Assembly: GCA_026874595.1 (NCBI GenBank)
Contig: CM049308.1
Span: 95,094,624 to 95,158,623 of the forward strand
Direction of reading: 5' to 3'
Origin: Sipunculus nudus
Taxonomy: Eukaryota; Annelida; Sipuncula; Golfingiida; Sipunculidae
DNA length: 64,000 nucleotides
Shown here: piece by piece, positions 1 through 13,400 of the stretch
Layout: the number at the start of each line of letters is the position of its first letter
Numbering within the stretch: the first letter of the stretch is position 1
Program-made: the position numbers and the translations under genes
The notes under the pieces: model-generated
Told to the model about the DNA's origin: nothing
What the model saw: the letters and a program-made list of their open reading frames with translations, nothing else
Database searches by the model: none

Positions 1-1409
1 ATCACCTGTCACTCAAACATACCAAATCAGACAAGGCTCACCTGTCCCTCTCACACACCAGATCAGATGATGGCTCACCTGTCCCTCTAACATACCAAAT
101 CAGACAAGGCTCATCTGTCCCTCTAACATACCAGATCAGACAAGGCTCACCTGTCCCTCTAACATACCAGATCAGACAAGGCTCACCTGTCCCTCTAACA
201 CACCAGATCAGACAAGGCCCACCTGTCCCCTAACATACCAGATCAGACAAGGCTCACCTGTCCCTCTAACTCACAAGATCAGACAAGGCTCACCTGTCCC
301 TCTAACTCACCAGATCAGACAAGTCTAACCTGTCCCTCTAATACACCAGATCAGACAAGGCTCACCTGTCCCTCTAACATTCCAGATCAGACAAGGCTCA
401 CCTGTCCCTCTAACATACCAGATCAGACAAGGCTCACCTGTCCCTCTTACACACCAGATTAGATGAGGCTCACCTGTCCCTCTAACATACCAGATCAGAC
501 AAGGCTCACCTGTCCCGCTTACACACCAGATTAGATGAGGCTCGCCTTTCCCTCTATCATACCAGATTAGACAAGGCTCACCTGTCCCTCTTACACACCA
601 GATTAGATGAGGCTCACCTGTCCCTCTAACACACCAGATCAGACAAGGCTCACCTGTCCCTCTAACACACCAGATTAGAGGAGGCTCACCTGTCCCTCTA
701 ACATACCAGATCAGACAAGGCTCACCTGTCCCTCTTACACACCAGATTAGATGAGGCTCACCTGTCCCTCTAACATACCAGATCAGACAAGGCTCACCTA
801 TCCCTCTAACATACCAGATCAGACAAGGCTCACCTGCCCCTCTTACACACCAGATCAGATGAGGCTCGCCTGTCCCTCTAACATACCAGATCAGACAAGG
901 CTCACCTGTCCCTCTTACACACCAGATTAGATGAGGCTCTCCTGTCCCTCTATCATACCAGATCAGACAAGGCTCACCTGTCCCTCTTACACACCAGATT
1001 AGATGAGGCTCACCTGTCCCTCTAACACACCAGATCAGACAAGGCTCACCTGTCCCTCTAACATACCAGATCAGACAAGGCTCACCTGTCCCTCTAACAC
1101 ACCAGATCAGACAAGGCTCACCTGTCCCTCTAACACACCAGATCAGACAAGGCTCACCTGTCCCTCTAACACACCAGATCAGACAAGGCCCACCTGTCCC
1201 TCTTACACAACAGATCAGACAAGGCCCACCTGTCCCTCTAACATACCAGATCAGACAAGGCTCACCTTTCCCTCTAACACACCAGATCAGACAAGGCTCA
1301 CCTGTCCCTCTAACACACCAGATCAGACAAGGCCCACCTGTCCCTCTTACACAACAGATCAGACAAGGCCCACCTGTCCCTCTTACACGACAGATCAGAT
1401 GAGGCTCAC
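1..1409 (-). repeat. 36-bp minisatellite carrying a splice donor, intron 11 of J-domain gene
   Basis: About 39 units of 36 bp. On the minus (transcript) strand each holds ACAG|GTGAGCC followed by a TGTCTGATCTGGTATG-like stretch. The array starts exactly at the real donor of exon 11 (CAGCAG|GTGAGCCTC) and leaves the window at base 1. Variants alternate TAACATACC/TTACACACC on the plus strand. The open frame on the plus strand here is a by-product of the 36-bp period. Confidence 0.93.
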
Positions 1410-4400
1410 CTGCTGTGCCTTTTCTTTACGACGTGCCTTTTTACTCTTCTTCTTGTGTGTGGATTTGGTGATGAATATGTCTGTAGTCGGAGCTCTGTCT
1501 TGCTGAGGCTCTGGTGGGAAACTGAATAAAGCAGAATAAATACAAGTGTATCACTTTGTGCCTGTCACAGTTAATGTTTAAGTAGTAGTTTAATACTTAC
1601 CGGCTTCCAATTTATTGCTGACTGAACCATCACAAAGGGAACTGCTGTTAGCATTCTCTTCAACTCACTTAATATTGTTATGTGTTTTTGAACAGGGACA
1701 TTTTGTATATGAGTGTGGAGGTTCAAAACAATTTAAATGAAGGTTTCCTAATTGGAGACTTAACTTGGTATCGTGTTTTAAGAAACCAAACAAACATCAG
1801 CTTCCTCTCATTGTTACCTTGTCAGAAGTTAATATTCAGGGAAGTCTTCTTTTTATAAGTCACAAATCAGAAGTAAAGCAGCCTCAAAACTTAATTTAAT
1901 ACATCATATCTACACAAAATAGCTAATACCTCTTTATCCCAGCATTCATTTGTTATTGCAACTAACATTAACATTAATACCACACATTGCAGACACAGAT
2001 ACAAGCACACACACAGACTTACCTGGCTTCTGTATGGCTGGGTGACTGTCTGGATGGATGGTGCTGAGAGTCCTTTGCTGCAGGGGGATTTACTTTAGTT
2101 AGTTGTGATGGGTTGGCTGTAGGGGGCGCTGACACCTGCTCAGCTTTAATCTGTTCACCGATGGCCGAGGCTTCCTGAAATCAACCAAATATATATAAAA
2201 ACTGCATGTGATATTAAATAAATATATCATATACACATACATATAGCTCTCTAAGTTGTAAACAAACATGATTTTTCATATTATTCTCTCATCCTGTACT
2301 GTGTTTGTGTATGTCTGTATATAGCTGGCTTACATCAAAGCGACACCTGTACCTATATCAGGTTCTGATCTTGTCACTTTAAGAATATAAATATTCACAC
2401 TCTACAAACAAAGAAAACAGCCTGGTGGAAAGTTTCCACTATAACTGTTCAAGTTATTCAGTTTGATATGATTTCAGCTCCTGTAATACTTTCAGTAGAA
2501 CTACCTTTTGTCTCCGGTACTGCTCTGCTTTCATCTGCTTTTTGGTCAGTTTCTTTGGCTTCTCCAGTGACTGCTCGTTGGCCTTCTTTTTAGCTCTCTA
2601 CAATCAAAAAAACCTGTAGACATTCTAACAGAAAAGAAGGCATTGTTTTTGTGTCTTTAGAATGAAAAAAGCAAAGGATGAAACAAAAACTAGAGCCATT
2701 TCTAATTACTGTAATGTTACCATTTCCTTCTGAAATGTAGTTTCCATGGTAGCCGTTTTATTCCTCCCAAACTACTTTAAAGATAACAACATGTCATGTG
2801 AGATGATATGGCAGCTTCACATGAATTAGGTGCGATACCAATTAGTGCCCTACTGAAGTACAATTATAGTATTTATAATTATACAAACTGCAGTAAATGA
2901 CTGAACAAAATGGTGTTTAACTCAAAATACAGATAAATATAAAGTCTGTAGGGTAAAAAACACCACTTAATCACACTGTCCAACTGTCCGCCCACCACAA
3001 GGGCACAGGAGAGATTACTGGGCACAAACTATTGAAAGTTCAGGTAATGACACGAGATGATTCATGTTAGTGGACTCCTACCCGTGTCCTCGCATTGTGT
3101 CTCTTCTTCGGGTCACGAGCTTGACTCCATTCTTCAAATGAGTGGAACTTTTTGAGCTATCAATTACAAAAAAATATATAGTTTATAACTGGTTTCCTCA
3201 AGAATTTATTAGAGAAATATAATAATTATAATACATTCCTAAGAAAATTTAAATCAATCAGATAGTTAAGACTGTCTTAGACTGTCAATTTTACTTGGAT
3301 TACATATAAAACTGAAATAAATTCCAATTAATTATTAATCACCATACCCAATATTTTTCCATGATTCTGAAATCCTTAAATATCAGGGATTTATCAGGGG
3401 ACACAGAAAACAATTAATACATTACTTATTACATCTTAAGCAAATTATCATATTTCCCTGTTTAACTTGGGAGATGCATTGTAACTAATTAGGTATGGTG
3501 TATCTACGGAGATCCACTGTATCTAGATGGAACCAACAGGTGAGACAGCTTGTATCATTAACATGACACATTACAAGTATGATCATATTGTTACAAAGAC
3601 ACTGTATTATTAACATGACACAAGTATGATCATATTGTTACAAAGACACTGTATTATTAACATGACACAAGTATGATCATATTGTTACAAAGACACTGTA
3701 TATTAACATGACACAAGTATGATCATATTGTTACAAAGACACTGTATATTAACATGACACAAGTATGATCATATTGTTACAAAGATACAGTGACATGACC
3801 TTAAGTATTGTTTTCACTCACATCTTCCTCAGTGAGCTTGATGTCATCAGCTCCCTCTTTCCTCCGTTTCTGTAATACAAGGATAAGTTATAACCACAGG
3901 TAACCCAATCAAACACCAGTCAGTAATACAAGGATTAGTCATAACTACAGGTAACCTCATTAAACACCAGTCAGTAATACAAGGATTAGTCATAACTACA
4001 GGTAACCCAATCAAACACCAGTCAGTAATACAAGGATTAGTCATAACTACAGGTAACCTCATCAAACACCAGTCAGTAATACAAGGATTAGTCATAACTA
4101 CAGGTAACCTCATTAAACACCAGTCAGTAATACAAGGATTAGTCATAACTACAGGTAACCTCATTAAACACCAGTCAGTAATACAAGGATTAGTCATAAC
4201 TACAGGTAACCTCATTAAACACCAGTCAGTAATACAAGGATTAGTCATAACTACAGGTAACCCAATCAAACACCAGTCAGTAATACAAGGATTAGTCATA
4301 ACTACAGGTAACCTCATCAAACACCAGTCAGTAATACAAGGATTAGTCATAACTACAGGTAACCTCATCAAACACCAGTCAGTAATACAAGGATTAGTCA

Positions 4401-7400
4401 TAACTACAGGTAACCTCATTAAACACCAGTCAGTAATACAAGGATTAGTCATAACTACAGGTAACCTAATCAAACACCAGTCAGTAATACAAGGATTAGT
4501 CATAACTACAGGTAACCCAATCAAACACCAGTCAGTAATACAAGGATTAGTCATAACTACAGGTAACCCAATCAAACACCAGTCATTAATACAAGGATTA
4601 GTCATAACTACAGGTAACCTCATCAAACACCAGTCAGTAATACATGAATAATCATGTTGACATAATTTCAGAGATATACAGAGATATCACTGTAAACATC
4701 TGGCTGGTGTTACTTACTTAGTATACAGAGACATTATAAATCATCTGGCTGGCATTACGTACTGAGTATACAGAGATATCATTGTAAATCATCTGGCTGG
4801 TGTTACTTACTGAGTATACAGAGAGAAATCATTATAAATCATCTGGCTGGTGTTACTTATTAAATAAAGAGAGATATCATTATAAATCATCTGGCTGGCA
4901 TTACTTATTGAGTATACAGAGATATCATTATAAATCATCTGGCTGGCATTACTTACTGAGTATACAGAGATATCATTATAAATCATCTGGCTGGTGTTAC
5001 TTGCTGAGTATAAAGAGATAAATCATCATAAATCATCTGGCTGGTGTTACTTACTAAATAAACAGAGATATCATTATAAATCATCTGGCTGGCGTTACTT
5101 ACTGAGTATACAGAGATATCATTATAAATCATCTGGCTGGCATTACTTACTGAATATACAGAGATATCATTATAAATCATCTGGCTGGCATTACTTACTG
5201 AGTATACAGAGATATCATAATAAATCATCTGGCTGGCATTACTTACTGAGTATACAGAGATATCATTATAAATCATCGGGGTGGCATTACTTACTGAGTA
5301 TACAGAGATATCATAATAAATCATCTGGCTGGCATTACTTACTGAGTATACAGAGATATCATTATAAATCATCGGGGTGGCATTACTTACTGAGTATACA
5401 GAGATATCATTATAAATCATCGGGGTGGCATTACTTACTGAGTATACAGAGATATCATAATAAATCATCTGGCTGGCATTACTTACTGAGTATACAGAGA
5501 TATCATTATAAATCATCGGGGTGGCATTACTTACTGAGTATACAGAGATATCATTATAAATCATCTGGCTGGCATTACTTACCGAGTATACAGAGATATC
5601 ATTATAAATCATCTGGCTGGCATTACTTACTGAGTATACAGAGATATCATTATAAATCATCTGGCTGGCATTACTTACTGAGTATACAGAGATATCATTA
5701 TAAATCATCTGGCTGGTGTTACTTACTGAGTATACAGAGATATCATTATAAATCATCTGGCTGGCATTACTTACTGAGTATACAGAGATATCATTATAAA
5801 TCATCTGGCTGGCATTACTTACTGAGTATACAGAGATATCATTATAAATCATCTGGCTGGCATTACTTACTGAGTATACAGAGATATCATTATAAATCAT
5901 CTGGCTGGCATTACTTACTGAGTATACAGAGATACCATTATAAATCATCGGGGTGGCAGTACACAGAGATATCATTATAAATCATCTGGCTGGCATTACT
6001 TACTGAGTATACAGAGATACCATTATAAATCATCTGGCTGGCGTTACTTACTGAGCATACAGAGAGAAATCATTATAAATCATCTGGCTGGTGTTTTTTA
6101 CTAAATAAACAGAGATATCATTAAAAATCATCTGGCTGGCATTACTTACTGAGTATACAGAGATATCATTATAAATCATCTGGCTGGCGTTACTTACTGA
6201 GCATACAGAGAGAAATCATTATAAATCATCTGGCTGGTGTTTTTTACTAAATCAACAGAGATATCATTAAAAATCATCTGGCTGGCGTTACTTACTGAGT
6301 ATACAGAGATATCATTATAAATCATCTGGCTGGCATTACTTACTGAATATACAGAGATATCATTATAAATCATCTGGCTGGCATTACTTACTGAGTATAC
6401 AGAGATACCATTATAAATCATCGGGGTGGCGTTACTTACTGAGTATACAGAGATATCATTATAAATCATCGGGGTGGCATTACTTACTGAGTATACAGAG
6501 ATATCATTATAAATCATCTGGCTGGCATTACTTACTGAGTATACAGAGATATCATTATAAATCATCTGGCTGGCATTACTTACTGAGTATACAGAGATAT
6601 CATTATAAATCATCTGGCTGGCATTACTTACTGAGTATACAGAGATACCATTATAAATCATCTGGCTGGCGTTACTTACTGAGTATAAAGAGATATCATT
6701 ATAAATCATCTGGCTGGCATTACTTACTGAGTATACGGAGATACCATTATAAATCATCTGGCTGGCATTACTTACTGAGTATAAAGAGAGATATCATTAT
6801 AAATCATCTGGCTGGCATTACTAACTGAGTATACAGAGATATCATTATAAATCATCTGGCTGGCATTACTTACTGAGTATAAAGAGAGATATCATTATAA
6901 ATCATCTTGCTGACATTACTTACTGAGTATACAGAGATACCATTATAAATCATTGGGGTGGCGTTACTTACTGAGTACACAGAGATATCATTATAAATCA
7001 TCTGGCTGGCATTACTTACTGAGTATACAGAGATATCATTATAAATCATCTGGCTGGCATTACTTACTGAGTATACAGAGATATCATTATAAATCATCTG
7101 GCTGGCGTTACTTACTGAGCATACAGAGAGAAATCATTATAAATCATCTGGCTGGTGTTTTTTACTAAATAAACAGAGATATCATTATAAATCATCTGGC
7201 TGGCATTACTTACTGAGTATACAGAGATACCATTATAAATCATCGGGGTGGCATTACTTACTGAGTACACAGAGATATCATTATAAATCATCTGGCTGGC
7301 ATTACTTACTGAGTATACAGAGATATCATTATAAATCCTCTGGCTGGCGTTACTTACTGAGTATACAGAGATATCATTATAAATTATCTGGCTGGCATTA

Positions 7401-10400
7401 CTTACTGAGTATACAGAGATATCATTATAAATCATCTGGCTGGCATTACTTACTGAGTATAAAGAGAGATATCATTATAAATCATCTTGCTGACATTACT
7501 TACTGAGTATACAGAGATACCATTATAAATCATCGGGGTGGCGTTACTTACTGAGTACACAGAGATATCATTATAAATCATCTGGCTGGCATTACTTACT
7601 TAGTATACAAAGATATCATTATAAATCATCTGGCTGGCGTTACTTACTGAGCATACAGAGAGAAATCATTATAAATCATCTGGCTGGTGTTTTTTACTAA
7701 ATAAACAGAGATATCATTATAAATCATCTGGCTGGCATTACTTACTGAGTATACAGAGATACCATTATAAATCATCGGGGTGGCATTACTTACTGAGTAC
7801 ACAGAGATATCATTATAAATCATCTGGCTGGCATTACTTACTGAGTATACAGAGATATCATTATAAATCCTCTGGCTGGCGTTACTTACTGAGTATACAG
7901 AGATATCATTATAAATTATCTGGCTGGCGTTACTTACTGAGTATACAGAGATATCATTATAAATCATCTGGCTGGCGTTACTTACTGAGTATACAGAGAT
8001 ATCATTATAAATCATCTGGCTGGCATTACTTACTGAGTATACAGAGATATCATTATAAATCATCTGGCTGGCGTTACTTACTGAGTATACAGAGATATCA
8101 TTATAAATCATCTGGCTGGCGTTACTTACTGAGTATACAGAGATATCATTATAAATCATCTGGCTGGCGTTACTTACTGAGTATACAGAGATATCATTAT
8201 AAATCATCTGGCTGGCGTTACTTACTGAGCATATAGAGAGAAATCATTATAAATCATCTGGCTGGTGTTTTTTACTAAATAAACAGAGATATCATTAAAA
8301 ATCATCTGGCTGGCATTACTTACTGAGTATACAGAGATATCATTATAAATCATCTGGCTGGCATTACTTACTGAGTATACAGAGATATCATTATAAATCA
8401 TCTGGCTGGTGTTACTTACTGAGTATACAGAGATATCATTATAAATCATGTGGCTGGTGTTACTGAGCATACAGAGAGAAATCATTATAAATCATCTGGC
8501 TGGTGTTTTTTACTAAATAGACAGAGATATCATTATAAATCATCTGGCTGGCATTACTTACTGAGTATACAGAGATACCATTATAAATCATCGGGGTGGC
8601 GTTACTTACTGAGTACACAGAGATATCATTATAAATCATCTGGCTCGCATTACTTACTGAGTATACAGAGAGATCATTATAAATCATCTGGCTGGCGTTA
8701 CTTACTGAGTATACAGAGATATCATTATAAATCATCTGGCTGGTGTTTTTTACTAAATAAACAGAGATATCATTATAAATCATCTGGCTGGCATTACTTA
8801 CTGAGTATACAGAGATACCATTATAAATCATCGGGGCGGCGTTACTTACTGAGTATACAGAGATACCATTATAAATCATCTGGCTGGCGTTACTTACTGA
8901 GCATACAGAGAGAAATCATTATAAATCATCTGGCTGGTGTTTTTTACTAAATAAACAGAGATATCATTAAAAATCATCTGGCTGGCATTACTTACTGAGT
9001 ATACAGAGATATCATTATAAATCATCTGGCTGGCGTTACTTACTGAGCATACAGAGAGAAATCATTATAAATCATCTGGCTGGTGTTTTTTACTAAATAA
9101 ACAGAGATATCATTAAAAATCATCTGGCTGGCGTTACTTACTGAGTATACAGAGATATCATTATAAATCATCTGGCTTGCATTACTTACTGAATATACAG
9201 AGATATCATTATAAATCATCTGGCTGGCATTACTTACTGAGTATACAGAGATACCATTATAAATCATCGGGGTGGCGTTACTTACTGAGTATACAGAGAT
9301 ATCATTATAAATCATCGGGGTGGCATTACTTACTGAGTATACAGAGATATCATTATAAATCATCTGGCTGGCCTTACTTACTGAGTATACAGAGATATCA
9401 TTATAAATCATCTGGCTGGCATTACTTACTGAGTATACAGAGATATCATTATAAATCATCTGGCTGGCATTACTTACTGAGTATACAGAGAAATCATTAT
9501 AAATCATCTGGCTGGTGTTACTTACTGAGTATACAGAGATATCATTATAAGTCATCTGGCTGGCATTACTTACTGAGTATACAGAGATATCATTATAAAT
9601 CATCTGGCTGGCATTACTTACTGAGTATACAAAGATATCATTATAAATCATCTGGCTGGCATTACTTACTGAGTATACAGAGATATCATTATAAATCATC
9701 TGGCTGGCATTACTTACTGAGTATACAGAGATATCATTATAAATCATCTGGCTGGCATTACTTACTGAGTATACAGAGATACCATTATAAATCATCTGGC
9801 TGGCGTTACTTACTGAGTATAAAGAGATATCATTATAAATCATCTGGCTGGCATTACTTACTGAGTATACGGAGATACCATTATAAATCATCTGGCTGGC
9901 ATTACTTACTGAGTATAAAGAGAGATATCATTATAAATCATCTGGCTGGCATTACTAACTGAGTATACAGAGATACCATTATAAATCATCTGGCTGGCAT
10001 TACTTACTGAGTATAAAGAGAGATATCATTATAAATCATCTTGCTGACATTACTTACTGAGTATACAGAGATACCATTATAAATCATCGGGGTGGCGTTA
10101 CTTACTGAGTACACAGAGATATCATTATAAATCATCTGGCTGGCATAACTTACTGAGTATACAGAGATATCATTATAAATCATCTGGCTGGCATTACTTA
10201 CTTAGTATACAGAGATATCATTATAAATCATCTGGCTGGCGTTACTTACTGAGTATACAGAGATATCATTATAAATCATCTGGCTGGTGTTACTTACTGA
10301 GCATACAGAGAGAAATCATTATAAATCATCTGGCTGGTGTTTTTTACTAAATGAACAGAGATATCATTAAAAATCATCTGGCTGGCATTACTTACTGAGT

Positions 10401-13400
10401 ATACAGAGATATCATTATAAATCATCTGGCTGGCATTACTTACTGAGTATACAGAGATATCATTATAAATCATCTGGCTGGTGTTACTTACTGAGTATAC
10501 AGAGATATCATTATAAATAATCTGGCTGGTGTTACTTACTAAGCATACAGAGAGAAATCATTATAAATCATCTGGCTGGTGTTTTTTACTAAATAAACAG
10601 AGATATCATTATAAATCATCTGGCTGGCATTACTTACTGAGTATACAGAGATACCATTATAAATCATCGGGGTGGCATTACTTACTGAGTACACAGAGAT
10701 ATCATTATAAATCATCTGGCTGGCATTACTTACTGAGTATACAGAGATATCATTATAAATCCTCTGGCTGGCGTTACTTACTGAGTATACAGAGATATCA
10801 TTATAAATCATCTGGCTGGCGTTACTAACTGAGTATACAGAGATATCATTATAAATCATCTGGCTGGCGTTACTTACTGAGTATACAGAGATATCATTAT
10901 AAATCATCTGGCTGGCATTACTTACTGAGTATACAGAGATACCATTATAAATCATCGGGGTGGCGTTACTTACTGAGTATACAGAGATATCATTATAAAT
11001 CATCGGGGTGGCATTACTTACTGAGTATACAGAGATATCATTATAAATCATCTGGCTGGCCTTACTTACTGAGTATACAGAGATATCATTATAAATCATC
11101 TGGCTGGCATTACTTACTGAGTATACAGAGATATCATTATAAATCATCTGGCTGGCATTACTTACTGAGTATACAGAGAAATCATTATAAATCATCTGGC
11201 TGGTGTTACTTACTGAGTATACAGAGATATCATTATAAGTCATCTGGCTGGCATTACTTACTGAGTATACAGAGATATCATTATAAATCATCTGGCTGGC
11301 ATTACTTACTGAGTATACAAAGATATCATTATAAATCATCTGGCTGGCATTACTTACTGAGTATACAGAGATATCATTATAAATCATCTGGCTGGCATTA
11401 CTTACTGAGTATACAGAGATATCATTATAAATCATCTGGCTGGCATTACTTACTGAGTATACAGAGATACCATTATAAATCATCTGGCTGGCGTTACTTA
11501 CTGAGTATAAAGAGATATCATTATAAATCATCTGGCTGGCATTACTTACTGAGTATACGGAGATACCATTATAAATCATCTGGCTGGCATTACTTACTGA
11601 GTATAAAGAGAGATATCATTATAAATCATCTGGCTGGCATTACTAACTGAGTATACAGAGATACCATTATAAATCATCTGGCTGGCATTACTTACTGAGT
11701 ATAAAGAGAGATATCATTATAAATCATCTTGCTGACATTACTTACTGAGTATACAGAGATACCATTATAAATCATCGGGGTGGCGTTACTTACTGAGTAC
11801 ACAGAGATATCATTATAAATCATCTGGCTGGCATTACTTACTTAGTATACAGAGATATCATTATAAATCATCTGGCTGGCATTACTTACTGAGTATACAG
11901 AGATATCATTATAAATCATCTGGCTGGTGTTACTTACTGAGTATACAGAGATATCATTATAAATCATCTGGCTGGTGTTACTTACTGAGTATACAGAGAT
12001 ATCATTATAAATCATCTGGCTGGTGTTACTTACTGAGTATACAGAGATATCATTATAAATAATCTGGCTGGTGTTACTTACTAAGCATACAGAGAGAAAT
12101 CATTATAAATCATCTGGCTGGTGTTTTTTACTAAATAAACAGAGATATCATTATAAATCATCTGGCTGGCATTACTTACTGAGTATACAGAGATACCATT
12201 ATAAATCATCGGGGTGGCATTACTTACTGAGTACACAGAGATATCATTATAAATCATCTGGCTGGCATTACTTACTGAGTATACAGAGATATCATTATAA
12301 ATCCTCTGGCTGGCGTTACTTACTGAGTATACAGAGATATCACTATAAATCATCTGGCTGGCGTTACTAACTGAGTATACAGAGATATCATTATAAATCA
12401 TCTGGCTGGCGTTACTTACTGAGTATACAGAGATATCATTATAAATCATCTGGCTGGCATTACTTACTGAGTATACAGAGATATCATTATAAATCATCTG
12501 GCTGGCGTTACTTACTGAGTATACAGAAGATCTTTATAAATCATCTGGCTGGTGTTTTTTACTAAATAAACAGAGATATCATTATAAATCATCTGGCTGG
12601 CATTACTTACTGAGTATACAGAGACACATTATAAATCATCGGGGTGGCGTTACTTACTGAGTATACATAGATACCATTATAAATCATCTGGCTGGCGTTA
12701 CTTACTGAGCATACAGAGAGAAATCATTATAAATCATCTGGCTGGTGTTTTTTACTAAATAAACAGAGATATCATTAAAAATCATCTGGCTGGCATTACT
12801 TACTGAGAATACAGAGATATTATTATAAATCATCTGGCTGGCGTTACTTACTGAGCATATAGAGAGAAATCATTATAAATCATCTGGCTGGCGTTACTTA
12901 CTGAGTATACAGAGATATCATTATAAATCATCTGGCTGGCGTTACTTACTGAGCATATAGAGAGAAATCATTATAAATCATCTGGCTGGTGTTTTTTACT
13001 AAATAAACAGAGATATCATTAAAAATCATCTGGCTGGCATTACTTACTGAGTATACAGAGATATCATTATAAATCATCTGGCTGGCATTACTTACTGAGT
13101 ATACAGAGATATCATTATAAATCATCTGGCTGGTGTTTTTTACTAAATAAACAGAGATATCATTATAAAACATCTGGCTGGCATTACTTACTGAGTATAC
13201 AGAGACACATTATAAATCATCGGGGTGGCGTTACTTACTGAGTATACAGAGATACCATTATAAATCATCTGGCTGGCGTTACTTACTGAGCATACAGAGA
13301 GAAATCATTATAAATCATCTGGCTGGTGTTTTTTACTAAATAAACAGAGATATCATTAAAAATCATCTGGCTGGCATTACTTACTGAGTATACAGAGATA

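Larger units (their letters stand above)
1522..3554. other. Introns 10, 9, 8 and part of 7 of the J-domain gene
   Basis: Between exons (1522-2022, 2175-2504, 2598-3081, 3157-3554) the sequence is AT-rich and unique-looking. I see no RNA gene or repeat array. Confidence 0.6.

Noticed and set aside
1003..1506. 167-codon plus-strand frame with CPSNTPDQTR repeats
   Set aside because: It is the antisense reading of the 36-bp array and of exon 11.
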